DNA of 64,000 nt, from the NCBI GenBank assembly GCA_003210055.1, contig QCNS01000008.1, positions 1 to 64,000 on the forward strand, read 5' to 3'. Shown here piece by piece: positions 18,686 through 27,955 of the stretch. This DNA is from SAR116 cluster bacterium AG-426-I14. GTDB lineage: Bacteria > Pseudomonadota > Alphaproteobacteria > Puniceispirillales > Marisalimonadaceae. Below the pieces are notes generated by a model. It was not told the origin of the DNA, searched no databases, and saw nothing but the letters and a program-made list of their open reading frames with translations. Within the stretch, counting starts at the first letter, position 1, and the number at the start of each line of letters is the position of its first letter. The position numbers and the translations under genes are program-made.

Positions 18686-19669
18686 ATGTCCATAGAAAAA
18701 AAAATTAGCCTTTTAGATGTTTTCGAAGAAAGTTTAAAAAAAGTTGATAATGAGATTTTTAAAAGATTAGATGCTACTATACCTTTACTTGCAGAAATTG
18801 GTACTCATTTAATAAAAGCCAAAGGAAAAAGAATAAGACCAATTTTGACATTAGCGATGGCTGGTCAATTAAATGATTTTTCTAGAAATCCAATTTTACT
18901 TGCAACTGCAGTGGAATTTATTCATACAGCCACTTTACTCCATGATGATGTAGTAGATGAATCGGATTTTAGAAGGGGAGTAAAAACAGCTAATAGAATT
19001 TGGGGTAATGAAGCTTCTGTCCTTGCAGGTGATTTTTTATTTGCTCAATCATTTGATCTTATGGTTGAAACCAACTCTTTGGATGCTCTTTCCTCCTTGT
19101 CAAAAGCATCTTGTAAAATTACACAAGGTGAATTTAAACAAATGCAAATTTCTAACAACCCAAATACAAAAATTGATGATTATTTTGAAGTAATTGGTGG
19201 AAAAACAGCTCAACTTTTTGGGTCAGCTTGTGAATCAGGAATAATAGTTGCAAATGGAAATGAAGAACAAATAAATGCTGCCCATTCCTACGGTTTTAAC
19301 ATAGGATTAGCTTTTCAAATAATTGATGATGTTATAGATTATACTTTAGAAAAAAATGTCTCTGGAAAAAATATAGGAGATGATTTTAAATTAGGTAAGA
19401 CAACGTTACCAATTATTCTTGCTTGGGAAAAAAGTGATAAAAATGAAAAAGACTTTTGGATTAGGACAATAAAATTATTGGAACAAAATGAAAAAGATTT
19501 TGAATATGCTAAAAACATAATGAAAAAGTATAAAATAATTGAAGAATGCAAAAAATTAGCTAGTGATTTTATTAATATCTCCATTTCTTCACTGAATGTT
19601 TTTCCAGAAAACAAGTATAAAATTCATCTTAAAGAGCTTGCTAATGAAAGTTTGATGCGAACTAAATAA
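18686..19669 (+). CDS. ispB: All-trans polyprenyl diphosphate synthase (octaprenyl-type)
   Basis: Makes the polyprenyl side chain of ubiquinone by adding isopentenyl units. Both Asp-rich motifs are present: LLHDDVVDESDFRRG (first) and FQIIDDVIDY (second), with the GKRIRP substrate-binding segment near residue 50. The frame extends to a TTG at 18680, but I prefer the ATG at 18686 (MSIEKK), giving 327 residues. The exact chain length made is not deducible. The next gene begins four bases after the stop. Confidence 0.92.
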   Translation: MSIEKKISLLDVFEESLKKVDNEIFKRLDATIPLLAEIGTHLIKAKGKRIRPILTLAMAGQLNDFSRNPILLATAVEFIHTATLLHDDVVDESDFRRGVKTANRIWGNEASVLAGDFLFAQSFDLMVETNSLDALSSLSKASCKITQGEFKQMQISNNPNTKIDDYFEVIGGKTAQLFGSACESGIIVANGNEEQINAAHSYGFNIGLAFQIIDDVIDYTLEKNVSGKNIGDDFKLGKTTLPIILAWEKSDKNEKDFWIRTIKLLEQNEKDFEYAKNIMKKYKIIEECKKLASDFINISISSLNVFPENKYKIHLKELANESLMRTK

Positions 19670-19673
19670 CTTC

Positions 19674-20342
19674 ATGAAAAAATTAAATAAAATATATTCA
19701 AACAGATTGAATAATTTAAGAAAAATTAGAGAAAATCTATTTAATCTCATTAAAAATAATAAAGACTTTAATTTACGAATTTTATCCAGAGAATTAGGTA
19801 AAAATGATGCTTATCTTCAACAATATATTAAAAGAGGTAGTCCTAATTTCCTCCCAGAGGAGGAAAGATTTAAGTTATCAAAAATGCTTAATTTAAATTA
19901 TGAAGAACTTACACCAAGTTGGATTTTAAAAAGAAATGATAAAGAAACATTAAATGTATGTGTTGAAAATAATGCTACTACTACTAACTTTTTGAAATTA
20001 CCAATTGAATTTTTTAGTGATATAAAAATTTCTGATAAAAAAAATTTAAAATTCTCTAAATTTGTTTTTAAAGATAATACCTCTAATTTTAAAAATTTTA
20101 TTTATACAATTTCAGACTTTGGAATAAAAAAGTTTCAAGATAACAATAATTATATTTTAAATGATAAAAAAAATTTTTTTATTGTCAATCTTACTCTTGA
20201 TGAAAGAGATATTATAAATAATGTCAATAAACTCATTGTAAAACCATTAGAAAAAAAATATTCTTCTTTTAGAATTGACGAGAATAAATTAAATATTTAT
20301 GGGAAAATTTTATACATAAGTAACTATGTTTACATAAATTAA
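19674..20342 (+). CDS. HTH regulator with degenerate S24/LexA-like C-terminus
   Basis: The 222-residue protein has an N-terminal helix-turn-helix region at about residues 33-60 (LRILSRELGKNDAYLQQYI, then RGSP, then LPEEERFKL). This is the pattern of the XRE/S24 regulators common in Alphaproteobacteria. The C-terminal 100 residues resemble an S24 fold in outline, ending VKPLEKKYSSFRI...LNIYGKILYIS. The usual catalytic Ser motif (G-D-S-M) is not recognisable at the equivalent place (ISDFGIKKFQDNNNYI) and no catalytic Lys motif is evident. It is tightly packed between ispB and the methyltransferase. The target is unknown. Confidence 0.6.
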   Translation: MKKLNKIYSNRLNNLRKIRENLFNLIKNNKDFNLRILSRELGKNDAYLQQYIKRGSPNFLPEEERFKLSKMLNLNYEELTPSWILKRNDKETLNVCVENNATTTNFLKLPIEFFSDIKISDKKNLKFSKFVFKDNTSNFKNFIYTISDFGIKKFQDNNNYILNDKKNFFIVNLTLDERDIINNVNKLIVKPLEKKYSSFRIDENKLNIYGKILYISNYVYIN

Positions 20343-20344
20343 TT

Positions 20345-21664
20345 ATGAATGAATTCCCAGTTGATAAATCACAATCTGATAAATTTGTTAAGATTAAAAT
20401 AGAGAAACTTAATAAATTTGGTTTAGGTAATGTCAAAAAATATTTCCCAGAACATGGATTATGTTATATAGACGTTCCCTACACTCTTCCTGGAGAAGTT
20501 TCATTAATTAAAATAAATAAAAATAAAAGCAAAAAGTTTTTAGGTACATTAGTAAAATCAGAAACTCATTCACCAAACAGAATAGTTCCAAATTGTGTTC
20601 ATTTCAAAAAATGTGGAGGATGTTTAATCCAACATTTAGATTTTGAAAAATATTTAAATTGGAAGTTTGAATTAATATTAAGTCCAATTTCAGAAATTTC
20701 TTCTCAAACTGAATTTAAAGAAATACTATTTGCTAAAACATTTTCAAGACGACGTGCAAAAGTATTTGTAAAGAAAAAAGATAATTTATTTTTTATTGGA
20801 TTTAAAAAATTTAAATCTAATGATATTACAGATATATCTAATTGTATAATCCTTGAACCTAAAATATTAAAAGTTGTCAAATCTCTTGAAAAACATCTGA
20901 ATAAAGTTCTGAAAAATGGAGATAATTTAACATTACATCTTAACAAAATCGATGCTGGAATAGATGTATTAATTGAAACAAAAAATGAATTGAATTATCA
21001 ACAACTTAACTTTTTTAGTGATTGGGCAAAACATAATGAAATAGTTAGAATATCACTAAAAAAAAAAAATTATTATGAATTAATAGCATTATATGACAAA
21101 TCATATTTAAGCTTACCAAATTCAAATTTGTACATTCTTCCTCCCCCAGGTGGTTTTTTTCAAGCCACAAAATTTGCTGAAGAAATCATGGTAAAAAGTA
21201 TTTTACATTATTTAAATTCTCATAAGAAATATAAAATACTTGAATTATTTTGTGGAGCAGGAACTTTTACTATACCTTTATTAAAAAATAAGCATAAACT
21301 ATATTCTATTGACCTAGATGTTCATTCCATAAATAACCTAATACAAGCTTCTAAAGATCAAGGTCTCTATAATAATCTTGAAACATCAATTGAGAACCTT
21401 TTTAAAAACCCAGTAGAAAATAAATTTATAGACAATTTTGATTTAGTAATTATTGACCCTCCAAGAATAGGAGCAAAAAGTCAGTTCCTAAAAATTGCTC
21501 AATCAAAAGTTAAAAAAGTAATTAGTATTTCATGTAACATAAAATCATTTACATCAGATGCTAAAATTTTATTAAATAATGGTTTTAAATTAAAAACTTT
21601 AATTCCTATAGATCAATTCTTGTATACTTATCACCTTGAAATAATTGCATTTTTTGAAAGATAA
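20345..21664 (+). CDS. 23S rRNA (uracil-5-)-methyltransferase, RlmD/TrmA family
   Basis: SAM-dependent m5U methyltransferase. The N-terminal TRAM domain (about residues 15-70) is followed by the iron-sulfur cysteine pattern CVHFKKCGGC and a fourth Cys in DISNCIIL. The Rossmann domain has the SAM motif LELFCGAGTFTIPL and IDPPRIGAKS, and the catalytic Cys lies in SISCNIKSF near the C-terminus. Four Fe-S cysteines and TRAM favour the RlmD/RumA type over TrmA. The target position in 23S rRNA is by family analogy. The length is 439 residues. Confidence 0.88.
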   Translation: MNEFPVDKSQSDKFVKIKIEKLNKFGLGNVKKYFPEHGLCYIDVPYTLPGEVSLIKINKNKSKKFLGTLVKSETHSPNRIVPNCVHFKKCGGCLIQHLDFEKYLNWKFELILSPISEISSQTEFKEILFAKTFSRRRAKVFVKKKDNLFFIGFKKFKSNDITDISNCIILEPKILKVVKSLEKHLNKVLKNGDNLTLHLNKIDAGIDVLIETKNELNYQQLNFFSDWAKHNEIVRISLKKKNYYELIALYDKSYLSLPNSNLYILPPPGGFFQATKFAEEIMVKSILHYLNSHKKYKILELFCGAGTFTIPLLKNKHKLYSIDLDVHSINNLIQASKDQGLYNNLETSIENLFKNPVENKFIDNFDLVIIDPPRIGAKSQFLKIAQSKVKKVISISCNIKSFTSDAKILLNNGFKLKTLIPIDQFLYTYHLEIIAFFER

Positions 21665-21671
21665 AAAACAA

Positions 21672-23219
21672 TTAGCCTGTAATACCAATTTGCCAGGGAG
21701 CAAACTCATGGCGTCCTAGGTTTAAAATTTCACTTTTAGTTTTTTTACCAGATGCGAAAGAAATAAAATCTTCAAAAATTTGGATACCCATTTCTTCAAT
21801 ATTTTTATTCCCATCAACTACTAAACCACAATTAATATCCATGTCTTCAATCATTTTTTCATATAAATTTGAGTTAGTAGCAAGTTTTACAGATGGAGTT
21901 GGTTTTGCACCAAAACATGAACCTCTTCCTGTTGTAAATGCAATTAAATTTGCTCCTCCTGCAATTTGACCTGTTGCGGATACTGGATCAAATCCAGGGG
22001 TGTCCATAAAAACAAATCCTTTTTTCTCCACTTTTTCTGCATAATTATATACCTCCATCAATCCTGTAGTACCACCCTTCATTGCTGAACCAAGAGACTT
22101 TTCCAAGATATTTGCAAGACCACCTTTTTGATTTCCTGGGCTGACTGTACCATTAATTTGTACATCTCTTCCTAAAGAATAAATATTTTTCCACCAATTG
22201 ACTCTATTCATTAATTTTTCTGCAACAGAAATATTAACTGCTCTTGCAGTTAAACTATCTTCTACACCGTAAATTTCTGGCGTTTCTGATAAAATTGCTG
22301 TTCCTCCATGACTTATCAAAATATCAACAGCTTTTCCTAAAGATGGATTGGCTGAAATAGAGGAGAATGCGTCTGACCCCCCGCACTGTAGTCCAACCAT
22401 TAAATTTGATAAAGCAACATCTTCTCTCTCAATTTCATTAGCTTTATTTAACATTCCCTCAATATATTCTATACCAGCTTTAATAGTTGCCGTTGTACCT
22501 CCATTTTCTTGCATAACTAATGTCTTTACATTACTGGTTTCAGTAATACCCTGATGTTGGAACAATCCTCCAACTTGGCACCTTTCACAACCTAATCCTA
22601 CAACTAATGTTGATGCAACATTTGGATGATTTATATAACCACCAAGTGTTCTGTAAAGCAAATCCATTGGTTCGCCAGATAATTCCATTCCACAACCTGT
22701 AGAGTGACTAAAGGCAGCTACACCATCAATATTTGGATAGTTTTTAAGTTTTTCTGGAGTGAAATAAGAAGCAATTTCATGTACGACGGTTGCAGAACAA
22801 TTTACAGTAGATACTACTCCTATAAAATTTCTAGTACCTACTCGTCCATCTGAACGCTTGTAACCTCTAAATGTTCTCTTAATTTTATCTTTTATAAAAT
22901 TTGTTGCTTGATATTTTGAACAATATTGGTGCTCTCTTTTAAATTCTTTAAAAACAACATTTTTGTTAGTCAAAACTTGGCCTTTAATTATATTAGAGTC
23001 TGCAAATCCAATTATTGTTCCATATTTCAAAATTGGTTCATTTTCTGCTATGTCTACTTTTGCAATTTTTTGACCAGCTAATATAGGAGCATCAATTGTT
23101 AATTTAAAATTATTTAAACTTTCCCCAGCACTCATGTTGTCTAGTGCGATAACAATATTATCTTCATTGTTTAAGACTATTGCTTTTGAGTTTTCATTAT
23201 ATTTTTTTTGTTCAATCAT
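21672..23219 (-). CDS. UxaA family altronate/galactarate-type dehydratase
   Basis: Dehydrates a sugar acid to a 2-keto-3-deoxy acid. It combines an N-terminal SAF-like domain (about residues 12-90) with the UxaA core, in line with one-gene forms of about 500 residues. Motifs include RSDGRVGTRNFIGVVSTVNC, HSTGCGMELSGEP, VGLGCERCQVGG and VGLQCGGSDAFSSISANP, whose cysteines may bind a metal. The final section has FTTGRGSCFGAKPTPSVK. The substrate is uncertain (altronate, galactarate or another acid). It is the last of three minus-strand genes with the RraA-like and IlvD/Edd-like genes. Confidence 0.82.
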   Translation of the reverse strand: MIEQKKYNENSKAIVLNNEDNIVIALDNMSAGESLNNFKLTIDAPILAGQKIAKVDIAENEPILKYGTIIGFADSNIIKGQVLTNKNVVFKEFKREHQYCSKYQATNFIKDKIKRTFRGYKRSDGRVGTRNFIGVVSTVNCSATVVHEIASYFTPEKLKNYPNIDGVAAFSHSTGCGMELSGEPMDLLYRTLGGYINHPNVASTLVVGLGCERCQVGGLFQHQGITETSNVKTLVMQENGGTTATIKAGIEYIEGMLNKANEIEREDVALSNLMVGLQCGGSDAFSSISANPSLGKAVDILISHGGTAILSETPEIYGVEDSLTARAVNISVAEKLMNRVNWWKNIYSLGRDVQINGTVSPGNQKGGLANILEKSLGSAMKGGTTGLMEVYNYAEKVEKKGFVFMDTPGFDPVSATGQIAGGANLIAFTTGRGSCFGAKPTPSVKLATNSNLYEKMIEDMDINCGLVVDGNKNIEEMGIQIFEDFISFASGKKTKSEILNLGRHEFAPWQIGITG

Positions 23220-23241
23220 ATTTTAAAATTCCAAAAATTTA

Positions 23242-23961
23242 TTAATTCTTATCTGAGTTAGTTTTTAACCAATTATCATAATTAATTTTTTCTTGTTCAT
23301 CCGTAAGAGGGTATAAACCTTTTATCGACGACCCATTACTTACCTTATCAATTACATAATCCTCATATATAGTCATTGATTTAACTGTAACAGAAATTTC
23401 GTTAATAATTTTAAATGGGATTACAACCACTCCTTCTTGATCGCCTACTATTAAATCTCCAGGCCAAATAGCAACATCTCCACAACCAATCGGTGTATTT
23501 GTTTCTATGGCTTGATGTAAAGTAAGATTAGTTGGAGAAGATGGTCTATGATGATAAGCAGGAATTTTAATATTTCTAATTTCATTTGAATCTCGAAACC
23601 CACCATCAGTAACGACACCAGCACAACCTCTTACCATCAACCTAGTTATTAAAATTGCACCGGCTGATGCAGCTCTGGGGTCTTTTCGACTATCAAAAAC
23701 CATTACATAATCCTTGGGACAGTTTTCAATTGCAAAACGTTGAGGATGATCAGAATTTTCAAATACATCTATTGTATTAAGATCTTCTCTAGCTGGAATA
23801 TATCTTAGAGTGTATGCCAAACCAACCATATTTGGTAGATTTGGATTTAGAGGGTATACACCTTGGATAAATTGATTTCTTAAACCCCTTTTAAATAAGG
23901 CAGTACAAATAGAAGCGACACTTACTTGAGAAAAAATATCTTTAATTTTATTATTCAACAT
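23242..23961 (-). CDS. RraA-like family protein (possible 2-keto acid aldolase)
   Basis: The 239-residue protein belongs to the RraA/HMG aldolase family, seen in MVGLAYTLR, RGCAGVVTDGGFRDSNEI and GDLIVGDQEGVVVIP. True RraA regulators of RNase E are shorter. Longer members such as this one are usually metal-dependent aldolases or decarboxylases acting on 4-hydroxy-2-oxo acids, with the Asp of the TDGGFRD motif placing the metal. Being next to two sugar-acid dehydratases, an aldolase step in the same pathway is the best inference. Confidence 0.75.
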   Translation of the reverse strand: MLNNKIKDIFSQVSVASICTALFKRGLRNQFIQGVYPLNPNLPNMVGLAYTLRYIPAREDLNTIDVFENSDHPQRFAIENCPKDYVMVFDSRKDPRAASAGAILITRLMVRGCAGVVTDGGFRDSNEIRNIKIPAYHHRPSSPTNLTLHQAIETNTPIGCGDVAIWPGDLIVGDQEGVVVIPFKIINEISVTVKSMTIYEDYVIDKVSNGSSIKGLYPLTDEQEKINYDNWLKTNSDKN

Positions 23962-23971
23962 GAATTATTCT

Positions 23972-25705
23972 CTAAAAAATATCAGGTTCTTTTGCTGATT
24001 TTCCAAAGTTAGTCTCTAAAAAATCAAAGTCACAACCCTCATTTGCCTGTTTAACATGATTACTATACATCCATAGCCAACCTCTACCAGCTTTTGGCTT
24101 TATTGGCTTGATATTTTTTTTCCGTTTAGACAGTGTTAAACTATCTACAATCATATTTATTTTTCTTGAAGTAACATCCAATTCAATTATATCTCCTGTT
24201 TCTAACAATGATAAAGGTCCACCTACATAACTTTCAGGAGCAACATGAAGAATACATGCACCATAACTGGTACCACTCATTCTTGCATCTGAAATTCTTA
24301 CCATATCTCTGATACCTTTTTTTAGTAGTTTCTTCGGAATTGGTATCATACCCCATTCGGGCATACCAGGACCTCCAACAGGCCCAACATTTCTTAATAC
24401 TAAAACATGATTTTCCGTTACATCAAAATCATCATTATCTATCTTTTCTTTCATTTCAGGGTAACTATCAAATACTATAGCTGGACCTTTATGTTTTAAA
24501 AATTTTTTATCACATGCTGCAGGCTTTATCACACAACCATCTGGAGCTAGGTTCCCTTTGAGAACAGCTAAAGAACCTTCTTTATAAATTGGTTTATTTA
24601 ATGGTCGAATTACATCCTCATTAATTGTTTTTTTATCGCATATGATATCTTTTAACTTTAATCCTGAGACTGTTTTTTCATTTAAGTTTAATTTATCATA
24701 TAACTCATACATTAGAGATAATAAACCTCCAGCATAAAAGAAATCTTCCATAAGATAGTTTTTACCGGAAGGTCTTACATTTGCTATTAGAGGTATTATT
24801 CTACCTTTTTTATCTAAATCATCCATTGTTAAGTCTATACCTGCTCGTCTTGCCATTGCAATTAGATGAATAATTGCATTTGTAGAACAACCCAAAGCCA
24901 TCGCTACTGTTACTGCGTTATCAACCGATTTTTCTGTAATAATTTTAGATGGTAATAAATTTTCCCTTACCATATTTACAATTCTTTTACCAACACTGCT
25001 AGACATTTTAATATGATTTGAGTCAGCCGCTGGTATTGAACTTGCTCCGGGCAAACACAATCCTATAGCCTCAGCTATTGCAGTCATTGTGCTGGCTGTT
25101 CCCATAGTCATACAATGTCCATATGACCTCGCAATACCTGCTTCAACATCCTCCCAATCTTGTTCACTAATATTACCTGCTCTATACTCATCCCAATATT
25201 TCCAACCATCTGACCCACTGCCAAGGAACTTACCCTTAAAATTACCTCTTAACATTGGGCCAGCTGGTAAAAAAATTGTGGGTAAATCATTACTAATGGC
25301 ACCCATTATTAATGCTGGAGTAGTTTTATCACAACCTCCCATTAAAACGACACCATCAATTGGGTGTGATCTAATAAGCTCTTCTACTTCCATAGAAAGC
25401 ATATTTCTATATAACATTGTAGTAGGTTTTACATACATTTCTGCTAAAGATATGGCTGGCAACTCAATTGGGAAACCCCCAGATTGCAAAACACCTCTTT
25501 TTACATCCTCAACGCGCTGTTTGAAATGCATATGACAAGGTTGAATATCAGACCATGAGTTAATTATACCTATTAAGGGCTTACCTTCCCAATCTTCTCT
25601 AGTATACCCCATTTGCATTGCACGAGATCTATGGCCAAATGATCTAACGTCATTTGGTTCAAACCATCGTGAACTTCTAAACCTTTTACTATTTTTGTTT
25701 ATCAT
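23972..25705 (-). CDS. IlvD/Edd family dehydratase (L-arabinonate/D-xylonate type)
   Basis: Iron-sulfur dehydratase of 577 residues. The cysteines expected to hold the cluster lie in WSDIQPCHMH, VLMGGCDKTTPAL and YGHCMTMGTAS, and the C-terminal RISDARMSGTSYGACILH is the family signature. The N-terminal FRSSRWFEPNDVRSFGHRSR resembles aldonic-acid dehydratases (L-arabinonate, D-xylonate) rather than the branched-chain amino acid enzyme. That and the neighbours point to sugar-acid breakdown. It is the first gene of the three-gene minus-strand cluster. Confidence 0.82.
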   Translation of the reverse strand: MINKNSKRFRSSRWFEPNDVRSFGHRSRAMQMGYTREDWEGKPLIGIINSWSDIQPCHMHFKQRVEDVKRGVLQSGGFPIELPAISLAEMYVKPTTMLYRNMLSMEVEELIRSHPIDGVVLMGGCDKTTPALIMGAISNDLPTIFLPAGPMLRGNFKGKFLGSGSDGWKYWDEYRAGNISEQDWEDVEAGIARSYGHCMTMGTASTMTAIAEAIGLCLPGASSIPAADSNHIKMSSSVGKRIVNMVRENLLPSKIITEKSVDNAVTVAMALGCSTNAIIHLIAMARRAGIDLTMDDLDKKGRIIPLIANVRPSGKNYLMEDFFYAGGLLSLMYELYDKLNLNEKTVSGLKLKDIICDKKTINEDVIRPLNKPIYKEGSLAVLKGNLAPDGCVIKPAACDKKFLKHKGPAIVFDSYPEMKEKIDNDDFDVTENHVLVLRNVGPVGGPGMPEWGMIPIPKKLLKKGIRDMVRISDARMSGTSYGACILHVAPESYVGGPLSLLETGDIIELDVTSRKINMIVDSLTLSKRKKNIKPIKPKAGRGWLWMYSNHVKQANEGCDFDFLETNFGKSAKEPDIF

Positions 25706-25796
25706 TTTTTTTTTAAATAGATTAAAATTATTATTTAAAACAGAATAATGGTAAAGAAATATTTAATAAAACTTGATTTTAATGTCTTTGATAAGA

Positions 25797-25873
25797 TGGT
25801 GGTCCCGGCAGGACTCGAACCTGCGACCTATCCATTATGAGTGGAGAGCTCTAACCAACTGAGCTACAGGACC
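25797..25873 (-). tRNA. tRNA with CAU anticodon (Met elongator or Ile2)
   Basis: The minus strand reads as a full cloverleaf: acceptor stem GGTCCTG pairing with CGGGACC, D-arm GCTC-loop-GAGC, anticodon loop CTCATAA with CAT at positions 34-36, and a T-arm GCAGG-TTCGAGT-CCTGC. Discriminator A and the 3' CCA are encoded. One weak pair exists at the top of the anticodon stem. The anticodon fits elongator Met or lysidine-modified Ile2. I cannot decide between them by eye, but the lack of three G-C pairs in the anticodon stem argues against initiator tRNA. It follows rpoD on the same strand. Confidence 0.95.
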
Positions 25874-25931
25874 TTATGAGTATTATGTATATAAGTTAAG
25901 AAATTAAATGTAAAGTCAAAGAGTTAGAAAA

Positions 25932-27932
25932 TTAAGTTTCTAGAAATGATCTTAATTTTCTAGATCTAGATGGATGTTTTAGTTTTCTTAAAGCTTTAGC
26001 CTCAATTTGTCTTATTCTTTCTCTTGTAACACTAAATTGTTGACCAACCTCCTCTAAAGTATGATCTGTATTCATCCCAATACCAAACCTCATCCTTAAA
26101 ACTCTCTCTTCTCTTGGGGTAAGACTAGCTAAAATTCTTGTAGTAGTTTCTCTTAAATTTACATGAATTGCCGCCTCTAATGGTTGCACTGCATTTTTGT
26201 CTTCAATAAAATCTCCCAAGTGACTATCATCTTCATCACCAACAGGAGTTTCAAGAGAAATTGGTTCTTTTGCAATTTTCAAAACTTTTCTTACTTTTTC
26301 AAGAGGCATCGATAATTTAGCTGACAATTCTTCTGGTGTTGGCTCTCTGCCAATTTCATGAAGCATTTGACGTGAAGTTCTAACCAATTTATTTATTGTC
26401 TCAATCATATGGACAGGGATTCGAATTGTTCTTGCTTGGTCAGCGATTGATCTGGTTATAGCCTGCCTGATCCACCAAGTAGCATAGGTAGAAAACTTAT
26501 ATCCTCTTCTGTATTCAAATTTATCAACAGCTTTCATTAAGCCAATGTTACCTTCTTGGATTAAATCTAAAAACTGTAACCCACGATTAGTATATTTTTT
26601 TGCAATTGATATCACTAACCTCAAATTTGCTTCTACCATCTCCTTTTTTGCTCTGCCAGCTTCTCTTTCTCCTTTTTGAATCACTTTAACTAGATTTTTA
26701 AAATCTTGTATCGGTAAATTAACTCTGCTTAAAAACTTAGATATCTCTTCAAAAATCTCATCAATTTCTTGTTTATTATCAACTAAAAATTTGGCCCAAA
26801 TTTTTGAATTATTAACTTTTTTTGACCAATTATGATAAATTTCAGATGACATCCATTTTTTTAAAAAATCATTTCTCTTTATTCCTGAACTCACAGCTAA
26901 TCTTAAAATTTTACCTTCAAGATTAGAGATATTTTTATTTAAACCATATATTTCATCTATTAATTCTTCTTGTTTATTAGGATTTAAATAAATTTTATCC
27001 ATTTGTTTGATTAATAAAACACGATTATCTTCTAGTTTTTTTTCTGATCTCAAAACCAGTTGTTCTCCCTTCAATAATCTGTTAATTTTTCTCTCATTTA
27101 AAGCATTCATCTCTTTAAAAGTATTTGAGACACCATCAATCATTTCTAAAATATTAGATTTAATTTCTGCTTCCATTGCTACCAAAGATAAATTTGCCTC
27201 TTCTTCATCATCATCCTCATCGTCATTATCGAAGTCATCAGTTTCATTTTCGCTTTCGTCATCTTTATTTCTAACTTTTGCATTCTCTTCTTTGGAAACT
27301 TCCACTTGATCTTTCTTAACTCTAATTACATCAGTTTTTAGAACAATCTCATCAATATTGTTTGTCTCAGGTTCATTTGCACCTCCATTTAAACGAGCAT
27401 ATGTAGTTTCAAGATCAATTATATCGCGAAGCATCATTGAACCATTATCAACATTATCTCTCCAATTTAAAAAATGTTTCATTGTGATTGGACATTCATA
27501 TAGACCTCCAATCATCAATTCTTTACCTGCTTCTATTCGCTTGGCTATAGCAATTTCACCCTCTCTAGATAACAGTTCTACTGAACCCATTTCTTTTAAA
27601 TACATTCTTACTGGATCGTCTGATCTAGTACCCTCATCTTCAGATACATTTCCTACAGTTTTATCTTCTAGTTCCTCTTGATTTGTTTCTTCATTTTGCT
27701 CAATTACATTAATGCCAAGTTCACTTAGAGCAGTATACCAGTCTTCGATTTGATCAGCTGTTAGTGCATCTGAAGGCAGAGCTTTACTTAATTCTTCGTG
27801 GGTTATGTAACCAGTGGATTTAGCCTTTTTAACTAAAGCTTTAATCTCTGCGTTTTTCATATCTAAGACAGGGCTGTCAGAGTTAGTGGTTTTTTGATCT
27901 TCTTCTTTCTTAACTTTTGAAGTACTACGCAT
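25932..27932 (-). CDS. rpoD: RNA polymerase primary sigma factor RpoD
   Basis: Housekeeping sigma-70 factor of 666 residues. Region 1.1 is at the N-terminus and region 1.2 is [21 protein letters not shown] strongly acidic run follows near residues 225-245, then the non-conserved region. Region 2 has [20 protein letters not shown] and [17 protein letters not shown], region 3 follows, and region 4 has [19 protein letters not shown]. All elements for -10 and -35 recognition are intact. It follows dnaG with 23 bases between, the classic macromolecular synthesis linkage. Confidence 0.98.
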   Translation of the reverse strand: MRSTSKVKKEEDQKTTNSDSPVLDMKNAEIKALVKKAKSTGYITHEELSKALPSDALTADQIEDWYTALSELGINVIEQNEETNQEELEDKTVGNVSEDEGTRSDDPVRMYLKEMGSVELLSREGEIAIAKRIEAGKELMIGGLYECPITMKHFLNWRDNVDNGSMMLRDIIDLETTYARLNGGANEPETNNIDEIVLKTDVIRVKKDQVEVSKEENAKVRNKDDESENETDDFDNDDEDDDEEEANLSLVAMEAEIKSNILEMIDGVSNTFKEMNALNERKINRLLKGEQLVLRSEKKLEDNRVLLIKQMDKIYLNPNKQEELIDEIYGLNKNISNLEGKILRLAVSSGIKRNDFLKKWMSSEIYHNWSKKVNNSKIWAKFLVDNKQEIDEIFEEISKFLSRVNLPIQDFKNLVKVIQKGEREAGRAKKEMVEANLRLVISIAKKYTNRGLQFLDLIQEGNIGLMKAVDKFEYRRGYKFSTYATWWIRQAITRSIADQARTIRIPVHMIETINKLVRTSRQMLHEIGREPTPEELSAKLSMPLEKVRKVLKIAKEPISLETPVGDEDDSHLGDFIEDKNAVQPLEAAIHVNLRETTTRILASLTPREERVLRMRFGIGMNTDHTLEEVGQQFSVTRERIRQIEAKALRKLKHPSRSRKLRSFLET

Positions 27933-27955
27933 AATTTATACCTTGGATTATGTGT

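Noticed and set aside
25089-25535. 148-codon frame opposite the IlvD/Edd-like dehydratase
   Set aside because: No family features or ribosome site; it lies wholly inside a well-supported conserved gene.
27195-27260. Acidic low-complexity run in rpoD as an unusual insertion
   Set aside because: Acidic stretches near this position are common in primary sigma factors, so it is not notable.
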